Shown piece after piece: positions 1 to 6,410 of a stretch of 10,820 nucleotides of DNA; the first letter of the stretch is position 1; each line of letters opens with the position of its first letter. A program made the position numbers and the translations under genes. The notes beneath the pieces are model-generated. The model made no database searches. It saw only the letters and a program-made list of their open reading frames with translations, and was not told the origin of the DNA. This stretch comes from Bacteroidales bacterium. Its GTDB lineage: Bacteria > Bacteroidota > Bacteroidia > Bacteroidales > UBA932. Location: NCBI GenBank assembly GCA_021443625.1, contig JABUTP010000025.1:1-10820 (forward strand), given 5' to 3'.

Positions 1-705
1 GCCTATTTCCTGCTCGTTCTGTATATAATTCTCACCAACATGGGCGCCGTTCCTTCGGTTTTTGCCTCAATTGTAAAGGGGGCGTTCACTCCGAGGGCCG
101 CCCTGGGCGGGGGAGTGGCCAGCATCCTTATGATAGCCCTGACCGGTGTGCGGCGGGCTGCATTCGTCAATGAGGCGGGTGTGGGCACCGCATCCATGAT
201 ACACGGGGCCTCCCGAAGCGGGAATCCGGTGCGCGAGGGGCTGGTGGCAATGCTGGGCCCTTCCATCGATTCGGGGCTGGTATGCACCCTCACCGCGATA
301 GCGATTCTTCTGCAGAAAGATATCATTCCCGAAGCGGGCATCAGTTCGATGCAGGGGCTCAATCTTGCCCTGAATTCCTTCGAAATGTCAATTCCTGTGG
401 TGGGAAGGTATTTTTTGCTGGCTATTTTGATTACTTTTGCGTTCTCATCGATGTTCTCCTACTCTTACTATGGCGCGCACTGCGCCACATATCTGTTCGG
501 AGAGCGGGGGGCGAAGTGGTTCCGCTACTTCTATCTGGCTATGATTGTGGTGGCTGCAACACTTCCCCTGAGAACGATGGTGGGATTTGTCGATCTGGCC
601 TTTGCGCTGATGGCATTTCCCAATATTATTGCAATGGTGCTTCTTGCCCCGAGGGCGAAGCGATGTATGAAAGATTATTTTGACAATTACAGACACAATG
701 ATTAA
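1..705 (+). CDS. Sodium:alanine/glycine symporter (AGCS family), C-terminal part only
   Basis: The reading frame is open from the first base, so the gene starts left of the window; the last 234 residues and the TAA stop are visible. This is an inner-membrane carrier family that takes up small neutral amino acids such as alanine or glycine with sodium. The sequence shows alternating hydrophobic segments, the family-typical NEAGVGTA stretch (visible residues 57-64; families usually read F-S-N-E-A-G-x-G), then a CTLTAIAIL segment, and near the end a FSYSYYGAHCATYLFG block followed by a last hydrophobic helix and a short basic tail. The usual family length is about 450-500 residues, so roughly half is missing. 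Substrate cannot be read from this part. Its stop overlaps the argS start by 8 bases (ATGATTAA), suggesting coupled translation. Family assignment is firm; the exact amino acid is unknown. Confidence 0.88.
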   Translation, partial: AYFLLVLYIILTNMGAVPSVFASIVKGAFTPRAALGGGVASILMIALTGVRRAAFVNEAGVGTASMIHGASRSGNPVREGLVAMLGPSIDSGLVCTLTAIAILLQKDIIPEAGISSMQGLNLALNSFEMSIPVVGRYFLLAILITFAFSSMFSYSYYGAHCATYLFGERGAKWFRYFYLAMIVVAATLPLRTMVGFVDLAFALMAFPNIIAMVLLAPRAKRCMKDYFDNYRHND

Positions 706-2509
706 CCCAAATTTTGAAATCGGCCTGAAGGCCCGGGAGGCAGTGGAGACCCTTTACGGGGCAAAGGTGGAAAGCGATTCGATTCAGATTCAGGCAACGC
801 GCAAGGAGTTTGAGGGGGACCTTACTCTCGTGGTGTTTCCCATGCTCAGGATGAGCCGCAAGGGGCCCGAGGCCACGGCTCAGGAAATTGGTCAATACCT
901 TCAGGACAACCTTTCGCTGATTGAATCTTTCAATGTCGTGAAAGGTTTCCTCAACATAAAGCTCTCGCAGGAGTTCTGGAAAGCCCTTTTCGCAGAGATT
1001 GCCCAAGCCGAAGATTATGGCCAGCATCCTGCAAACGGACGGACTGTGATGGTGGAATTCTCCTCTCCCAACACCAATAAGCCGCTCCACCTCGGACATA
1101 TCCGCAACAATCTGTTGGGATGGTCGGTTTCCCGTCTGCTGGAGGCTGCCGGAAACAGGGTTATCAAGGTTAATCTGGTCAACGACAGGGGTATCCACAT
1201 CTGCAAGTCGATGCTCGCCTGGCAGCGTCGCGGCGGCAATGAAACTCCCGAGTCAAGCGGCAAGAAGGGGGACCACCTCGTGGGCGACTGCTATGTGGCT
1301 TTCAACAATATGCTGGTGGAGGAGATCGCCTCCATTCTCAAAGAGCAGGGCATCAACCCCGCCGAAGCCACTCCGGAAGAGAAGAAAGAGGCCGAAAAGA
1401 AGGCTGTCTGCCTGAAAGAGGCCCAGCAGATGCTTTTCAAATGGGAAAACGGAGATGCAGAAGTTCGCGCCCTCTGGGAGAAGATGAATGGCTGGGTGTA
1501 TAAGGGGTTCGAGAAGACCTATTCCGACCTGGGTATATCCTTCGACAAGATTTATTACGAATCCCAGACCTATCTCCTGGGGAAGGCACTGGTGGACAAG
1601 GGACTTTCGGAAGGCATCTTCTTCCGCAAGGAGGACGGCTCGGTGTGGTGCGACCTCACCGCCGACGGGCTTGACCAGAAACTGCTGCTCCGCAGCGACG
1701 GCACCTCGGTCTATATGACTCAGGACCTCGGCACGGCCGAGAGCCGCCACAACGAGTACAACTTCGACGAACTCATCTATGTGGTGGGCAATGAGCAGAA
1801 TTACCATTTCCAGGTACTGAAACTCATCTTGTCAAAACTCGGATTCAACTGGTCCGATGCCATATACCACCTCTCCTACGGAATGGTGGAACTTCCCGAA
1901 GGGAAGATGAAATCCCGCGAAGGGACGGTGGTGGATGCCGACGACCTCATAGCCAAGATGTATGCTACCGCCAAGGAAACCTCGCTGGCCCTCGGCAAGC
2001 TCGACCGGATGAGCGAACAAGAGCAGGACGAACTCTTTATGATGCTCGGTCTGGGCGCGCTCAAATATTTCATCATCAAGGTCGATCCCCGCAAGACGAT
2101 GTTGTTCGACCCCAAGGAATCCATCGATTTCAACGGCAATACGGGGCCGTTCATCCAATATACCCACGCCCGCATCAAATCCATTCTCCGCAAGGCGGCG
2201 GAGCAGGGGATAGCCCCCGCAGTCACCGGCAATGCCCAATTTGTGGCCAAAGAGGTGGAAATCGTGAAGATTCTCGCCGCTTTCCCCGACAAGATTCAGG
2301 AGGCGGCCGAGGCCCATTCCCCCGCACTCGTGGCAAATTATGCCTACGAACTGGCCAAGGAATTCAACCAGTATTACCACGATGTCTCCATCCTCAGGGA
2401 GGAAGACGGAGAGGTGAAGGCTCTGCGTCTGAAACTTCTGGAGACCATCGCCAACGTGCTGGTCAAGGCTATGGATATTCTCGGCATCAAGCTGCCGGAA
2501 CGAATGTAA
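698..2509 (+). CDS. argS: Arginyl-tRNA synthetase
   Basis: This is the cytoplasmic class I synthetase that attaches arginine to tRNA-Arg using ATP. The protein of 603 residues matches the usual family length. The N-terminal 90 or so residues fit the ArgRS-specific tRNA-binding domain. The catalytic Rossmann fold follows with the HLGH signature at residues 131-134, just after FSSPNTNKP. The second class I signature appears as KMKSRE around residues 403-408, lacking the classical second Lys of KMSKS, a known kind of variation among ArgRS enzymes. The alpha-helical DALR anticodon-binding domain begins near residue 482 (TGPFIQYTHARI) and runs to the C-terminus. I chose the ATG at 698, because it gives a normal N-terminus (MINPNFEIGLKA) and an 8-base overlap with the symporter; a TTG at 680 would add six residues and has no support. 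No Shine-Dalgarno sequence is seen. ygiQ follows after 18 bases, probably in the same transcript. Confidence 0.97.
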   Translation: MINPNFEIGLKAREAVETLYGAKVESDSIQIQATRKEFEGDLTLVVFPMLRMSRKGPEATAQEIGQYLQDNLSLIESFNVVKGFLNIKLSQEFWKALFAEIAQAEDYGQHPANGRTVMVEFSSPNTNKPLHLGHIRNNLLGWSVSRLLEAAGNRVIKVNLVNDRGIHICKSMLAWQRRGGNETPESSGKKGDHLVGDCYVAFNNMLVEEIASILKEQGINPAEATPEEKKEAEKKAVCLKEAQQMLFKWENGDAEVRALWEKMNGWVYKGFEKTYSDLGISFDKIYYESQTYLLGKALVDKGLSEGIFFRKEDGSVWCDLTADGLDQKLLLRSDGTSVYMTQDLGTAESRHNEYNFDELIYVVGNEQNYHFQVLKLILSKLGFNWSDAIYHLSYGMVELPEGKMKSREGTVVDADDLIAKMYATAKETSLALGKLDRMSEQEQDELFMMLGLGALKYFIIKVDPRKTMLFDPKESIDFNGNTGPFIQYTHARIKSILRKAAEQGIAPAVTGNAQFVAKEVEIVKILAAFPDKIQEAAEAHSPALVANYAYELAKEFNQYYHDVSILREEDGEVKALRLKLLETIANVLVKAMDILGIKLPERM

Positions 2510-2527
2510 CAAACACCATCCTTCAAG

Positions 2528-4237
2528 ATGCAGCCGTTCTCAATCCCTACCACCAAAAAGGAGATGGATGCTCTCGGATGGGAGCAGGCTGACATCATAT
2601 TGTTCAGCGGAGACGCCTATATAGACCATCCATCTTTCGGGGCGGCCGTCATAGCGAGGGTGCTGGAGTCCAAAGGATACCGCGTGGCAGTGGTTCCGCA
2701 GCCCAACTGGCGCGATGACCTCCGCGATTTCAAGAAGATGGGGGTGCCGCGGCTGTTCTTTGCAGTGTCGGGTGGCGCAATGGACTCGATGGTAAACCAT
2801 TATACCGCGTCCAAGCGTCTGCGCAGCAACGATGCCTATACTCCGGAGGGGAGGGCTGGCTATCGTCCCGACTACTGCGTGACGGTATATTCCAACATTC
2901 TCAAGAATCTCTATCCCGATGTGCCGGTGGTGATCGGGGGCATCGAGGCCTCCCTGCGCCGCCTGACCCATTACGACTACTGGCAGGACTGCCTCAAGCC
3001 CTCCATTCTCGTGGACAGCAAGGCCGACTGGCTCTCCTACGGTATGGGGGAACGCACTATGACGGCCCTTGCGGATGCCTACGCAAACGGGATGACCAGA
3101 GAGCAGATGGAGAAGCTGCCTCAGGTGGGCTACCTTTCGGACAATATTCCCGACGGCGACTATTTTGACCTCCATTCCTATGAGAGCTGCTGCCGCAACG
3201 GGATGGCTTTTGCTCAGAATTTCAATGTCATAGAGCGCGAGGCGAATGCCCTGCACGCCACAACTCTGGTGGAGCAGACCGGCAACAAGTTCGTCTGCAT
3301 CAACCCTCCGTACCCCCCGATGACAACTGAAGAGCTGGATGAGGTTTATGCCCTGCCGTTCACGAAACTGCCCCATCCCCGTTACAAGGGGAAGCGAATC
3401 CCCGCCTATGATATGATAAAATTCTCCATCACCACCCACCGTGGGTGTTTCGGAGGATGTAATTTCTGCACCATAGCGGCCCATCAGGGCAAATTCATCC
3501 AGTCCCGCTCCGTGCAGTCGATAGTTGACGAGGCTTCCCGCCTCAACGACCTGCCCGATTTCAAGGGCAACATATCCGATCTCGGGGCCCCCACGGCCAA
3601 TATGTACAAGATGGGTGGACGGGACAAGGGCTTGTGCGCCAAGTGTGTGCGGCAGTCGTGCCTCTTCCCCAGGATGTGCAGGAATCTCAATCACAACCAT
3701 ACCCCGCTTATGGAGATGTACGATGCGGTGGGCAAGGTGAAGGGTATCCGCCATGCCTACATCGGCAGCGGCATCCGTTACGACCTGTTCCTCGGCCCCG
3801 AAGGGTATCTGGATGGCAGTTCGGAAAGTTATCTCAAGGAGTTGATAACCAATCACACTTCGGGAAGGTTGAAGGTGGCGCCCGAGCATACCCAGGACAA
3901 TGTCCTCCAGCTTATGGGCAAGCCCTCTTTCTCCCTTTTCGAGATATTGAGGACAAAATTCGATGAGATTACGAAGCGGGAAGGATTGCGCTACCAGCTG
4001 ATACCTTATTTCATTTCGGGACACCCGGGATGCACGATGCGGGAGATGACCGCCCTCTCCAGGAACAGGTCGCTCAAAGGGCTTCTGATAGAGCAGGTTC
4101 AGGACTTCACGCCCACTCCGATGACCGTCTCTTCGGTGATGTTCTACTCGGGGCTCGACCCCAAAACATTGAAGCCGGTGTTCGTGGAAAGGGACATCGA
4201 CCGCAAGCGCCGCCAGAAAATGTTTTTCTTCAAGTAG
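2528..4237 (+). CDS. ygiQ: YgiQ-family (UPF0313) radical SAM protein
   Basis: The protein has 569 residues and its reaction is not established. The N-terminal part (about 1-290) carries the YgiQ-specific region, with ALGWEQADIILFSGDAYIDH near the start, resembling E. coli YgiQ and a B12-binding-like fold. The radical SAM core follows with the CX3CX2C cluster motif at Cys307, Cys311 and Cys314 (RGCFGGCNFC), which should bind a 4Fe-4S cluster and S-adenosylmethionine. A second group, Cys370, Cys373, Cys378 and Cys384 in a CX2CX4CX5C pattern, matches cysteines I recall as conserved in this family and may bind another cluster or metal. The protein stops soon after GLDPKTLKPVFV, so most of the C-terminal extension (DUF3362) of the roughly 740-residue E. 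coli protein is absent. The ATG at 2528 gives a full family N-terminus. It lies 18 bases after argS with no promoter seen, so co-transcription is likely. Family is certain, substrate unknown. Confidence 0.93.
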   Translation: MQPFSIPTTKKEMDALGWEQADIILFSGDAYIDHPSFGAAVIARVLESKGYRVAVVPQPNWRDDLRDFKKMGVPRLFFAVSGGAMDSMVNHYTASKRLRSNDAYTPEGRAGYRPDYCVTVYSNILKNLYPDVPVVIGGIEASLRRLTHYDYWQDCLKPSILVDSKADWLSYGMGERTMTALADAYANGMTREQMEKLPQVGYLSDNIPDGDYFDLHSYESCCRNGMAFAQNFNVIEREANALHATTLVEQTGNKFVCINPPYPPMTTEELDEVYALPFTKLPHPRYKGKRIPAYDMIKFSITTHRGCFGGCNFCTIAAHQGKFIQSRSVQSIVDEASRLNDLPDFKGNISDLGAPTANMYKMGGRDKGLCAKCVRQSCLFPRMCRNLNHNHTPLMEMYDAVGKVKGIRHAYIGSGIRYDLFLGPEGYLDGSSESYLKELITNHTSGRLKVAPEHTQDNVLQLMGKPSFSLFEILRTKFDEITKREGLRYQLIPYFISGHPGCTMREMTALSRNRSLKGLLIEQVQDFTPTPMTVSSVMFYSGLDPKTLKPVFVERDIDRKRRQKMFFFK

Positions 4238-4243
4238 ATTTTT

Positions 4244-4274
4244 TTTGCTCTGTTTCAAAAAATCTCTATTATTG
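4244..4274 (+). promoter_or_regulatory. Bacteroidales-type promoter for the acidic protein-ClC-tex unit
   Basis: TTTG at 4244-4247 is followed after 19 bases by TATTATTG at 4267-4274, which matches the Bacteroides -7 consensus TAnnTTTG at all but one fixed position. Spacing fits the known 19-21 base rule. Transcription would begin near 4280, giving a short A-rich leader of about 15 bases before the ATG at 4295. The position in the only AT-rich gap of this part of the window supports it. The TTTG lies at the end of an eight-T run directly after the ygiQ stop, with no convincing hairpin before it, so I do not call a terminator here. Confidence 0.6.
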
Positions 4275-4294
4275 CACCGCAAACAAAACAAACT

Positions 4295-4645
4295 ATGGCT
4301 GTAAACATTCCTAACAAGAGACGCGCAGTAGTAAGCTACGAAAACATGTCGGATGAGCTCAAGGAAGCTTTTCAGGAGAAATATCCCAACGGATATTCGG
4401 ATTATCTCGGTGACATACGCAAGATAGACAAGCCCGATGGGACTTTCTTTCACGCAGTGACGGTTGAAATTCCGGATGCCGTATATCTCGTGAAGATCAA
4501 GGTCAACACCGACGCCATCGAAGATGTGGAGAAGAACATCTTCAACGAAGGCGACGACGAGGAGGGGGATGACAATAACGTTCTGCCCGGCAATGACAGC
4601 GATTTTGCCACAGGCGGAGATGAAGAGGGGGACGAAGAAGATTAG
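4295..4645 (+). CDS. Small conserved-looking protein of unknown function with an acidic tail
   Basis: I do not recognise a named family. The protein has 116 residues in two parts. Residues 1-83 look like a compact folded domain: a basic start (MAVNIPNKRRAVVSYE), a predicted helix around DELKEAFQEKYPNGYSDYLG, then beta-type stretches (GTFFHAVTVEIPDAVYLVKIKV). Residues 84-116 are a low-complexity tail with 16 Asp or Glu out of 33 and no Lys or Arg. There is no signal peptide or membrane segment, so it should be cytoplasmic. The ATG at 4295 sits about 15 bases after a predicted transcription start and follows an A-rich leader (AAACAAAACAAACT), typical of initiation in Bacteroidota. Its last 26 bases overlap the ClC gene in another frame. 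The open frame, promoter and normal codon use argue that it is real. The acidic tail could mimic nucleic acid or bind cations or a basic partner; this is speculation. Confidence 0.85.
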   Translation: MAVNIPNKRRAVVSYENMSDELKEAFQEKYPNGYSDYLGDIRKIDKPDGTFFHAVTVEIPDAVYLVKIKVNTDAIEDVEKNIFNEGDDEEGDDNNVLPGNDSDFATGGDEEGDEED

Positions 4646-6410
4646 CCGTACCCATCATATCAGTAAGATACAAAATGCGTTCAAGGCTTTGCCTGAACGC
4701 ACTTTGCTTTTGGTATCAGCCATCGTTACCGGTGTGCTCAGCGGCTTGTCGGCCGTTGTTCTCAAAAGCATTATCCTGTTTATCCAGCGAGCCATATCGG
4801 GCCTTTCGGACGGGTTGGGACTCAACTGGAGCAGTCTTGTGATGCCCGGAGTGGGTATGCTGCTCAGTCTCCTTTTTGTCCGCTATGTGGTGAAGGACCG
4901 CATCGGACACGGCGTCACCCGCGTCCTGAAGGCGATCTCGAGCAACGAGGCGCATATCAAGGGGCACAACACCTGGAGTTCCCTCGTCTCCAGTTCCATC
5001 ACCATCGGATTCGGCGGGTCGGTGGGGGCCGAGGCTCCCATTGTCTATACCGGAGCGGCCATCGGCAGCAACGTGGCCCGTTTTCTGGGGCTGTCCTACA
5101 AGCAGATGACCATTCTGCTCGGCTGCGGCGCCGCGGGGGCGGTGGCAGGTATTTTCAAGGCCCCAATCGCGGGGGTGCTGTTCACTCTCGAGATATTGAT
5201 GTTCAACATCTCGGCCACCTCCATAATGCCCCTTCTGTTTTCATCGGTAAGTGCCACAATGGTCACCTACCTGTTCCACGGAAACACGGTGGAGTTTGCC
5301 AACAGCATCGACACGTTCACTCTCTCCAACATTCCGTTCTATATGGTGCTGGGCGTATTCTGCGGACTGATGTCCCTCTATTTCCTCCGCACCACGCTGA
5401 GGGTTGAGGACAAACTGAAGGGAATTTCCAATCCATACAAAAAGTGGCTGTTATGCTCGGTGGTGCTGGGCGTCCTCATATTCATATTTCCTCCTCTGCT
5501 GGGCGAAGGGTATCCGAGTCTGACGCTGATGCTGGGGGGTGATCCAAACCGGACTTTGGAGGCCATCAGCCCCGCCATCGCTTCCGACAAGTGGTGGATT
5601 CTGCTCTTTTTTGTGGCGGTAATGTTCGCCAAGGTCTATGCCACCACCATGACAAATGCCGGCGGCGGTGTCGGCGGAACGTTCGGCCCGACCCTTTTCA
5701 CCGGCGGGATTGCAGGTTTCGTGCTGGCCAGGTTCATCAACAACATAGGTCTGGCGGCCATTCCGGAGGCCAATTTTGTCCTTGTGGGGATGGCCGGCCT
5801 CATGGCGGGTGTGATGCAGGCGCCCCTTACGGCCATATTCCTCATTGCGGAAATTTCGGGAGGGTATGTGCTGATGTTTCCCCTGATGATAACTTCGGCC
5901 ATTTCCTACGCGACCATAAGAATTTTTGAGAAATATTCCATCTACACCAAACGGATAGCCGCGAGCGGGGAACTGCTCACCCACGACAGCGACCAGGCGG
6001 TGCTGACACTCATCAAGACCTCCGACCTCATAGAGACCGATTTCAAGCCGGTCTATGTGGGAGGAATGTTGCGGGACCTGGTTCAAGTCATTTCCGACTC
6101 CAACCGCAACATCATCCCGGTAATCGACAGCGCGGGGGTTTTTCAGGGGATAGTGCTGGTGGACGACGTCCGTCATTATATGTTCAACAGTGAAATGTAC
6201 GACAAGATATACATTTACAACGTGATGCGTGCGGCTCCCAGCATTCTTTCGGAAAACGAGAAGATGGAGAGCGTGATGAACAAGTTCGAGATGACTCAGG
6301 CGTGGAACCTTCCGGTGGTGGATGACGGCGGCAGATATCTGGGATTTATCTCAAAATCCAGTGTTTTTTCTTCCTACAGACAATATCTACGACAGGTTTC
6401 AGATGAATGA
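4620..6410 (+). CDS. ClC-family anion channel/transporter with C-terminal CBS pair
   Basis: This inner-membrane protein of 596 residues has the ClC fold over about residues 20-440 and two CBS domains, a likely nucleotide-binding regulatory unit, over about 475-596. Family landmarks are GHGVT (96-100, position of the GSGIP filter loop), GAEAP (137-141, position of GK/REGP, keeping the gating Glu138), GIFKAPIAGVLFTLEI (ending near 192), GGTFGP (352-357, the GxFxP loop) and Tyr442 in SIYTKRI (position of the filter Tyr). The filter Ser is replaced by His97 and the internal proton-pathway Glu by Ile192, so ion choice and coupling cannot be assumed. I chose the ATG at 4620, because the frame has no later ATG before the first helix; it overlaps the acidic protein gene by 26 bases. 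The first residues, MKRGTKK, are basic, as expected for a cytoplasmic N-terminus. The stop overlaps tex by 8 bases. Upstream in-frame starts inside the preceding gene are unlikely. Confidence 0.93.
   Translation: MKRGTKKISRTHHISKIQNAFKALPERTLLLVSAIVTGVLSGLSAVVLKSIILFIQRAISGLSDGLGLNWSSLVMPGVGMLLSLLFVRYVVKDRIGHGVTRVLKAISSNEAHIKGHNTWSSLVSSSITIGFGGSVGAEAPIVYTGAAIGSNVARFLGLSYKQMTILLGCGAAGAVAGIFKAPIAGVLFTLEILMFNISATSIMPLLFSSVSATMVTYLFHGNTVEFANSIDTFTLSNIPFYMVLGVFCGLMSLYFLRTTLRVEDKLKGISNPYKKWLLCSVVLGVLIFIFPPLLGEGYPSLTLMLGGDPNRTLEAISPAIASDKWWILLFFVAVMFAKVYATTMTNAGGGVGGTFGPTLFTGGIAGFVLARFINNIGLAAIPEANFVLVGMAGLMAGVMQAPLTAIFLIAEISGGYVLMFPLMITSAISYATIRIFEKYSIYTKRIAASGELLTHDSDQAVLTLIKTSDLIETDFKPVYVGGMLRDLVQVISDSNRNIIPVIDSAGVFQGIVLVDDVRHYMFNSEMYDKIYIYNVMRAAPSILSENEKMESVMNKFEMTQAWNLPVVDDGGRYLGFISKSSVFSSYRQYLRQVSDE

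Noticed and set aside
1904..1918. KMKSR in place of KMSKS in ArgRS as a sign of a non-functional enzyme
   Set aside because: Many arginyl-tRNA synthetases lack the canonical second Lys and remain active; all other parts of the enzyme are intact.
4238..4260. An eight-T run after ygiQ as a rho-independent terminator
   Set aside because: No GC-rich hairpin precedes it; only a weak A/T pairing (GAAAA with TTTTTC) with a two-base loop is present. The run is better read as part of the promoter region.
2540..4453. A 637-codon open frame on the minus strand opposite ygiQ
   Set aside because: It mirrors a clear radical SAM gene, has no recognisable motif, and runs through the promoter and into the acidic protein gene. 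It is best explained by codon bias.
4524..4619. An upstream extension of the ClC frame starting at 4524
   Set aside because: It lies wholly inside the acidic protein gene and encodes an Arg/Thr-rich stretch unlike ClC N-termini; the ATG at 4620 is the better start.
6322..6402. An upstream extension of the tex frame starting at 6322
   Set aside because: It would overlap the second CBS domain of the ClC gene by about 90 bases, and the Tex N-terminus is already complete from 6403.
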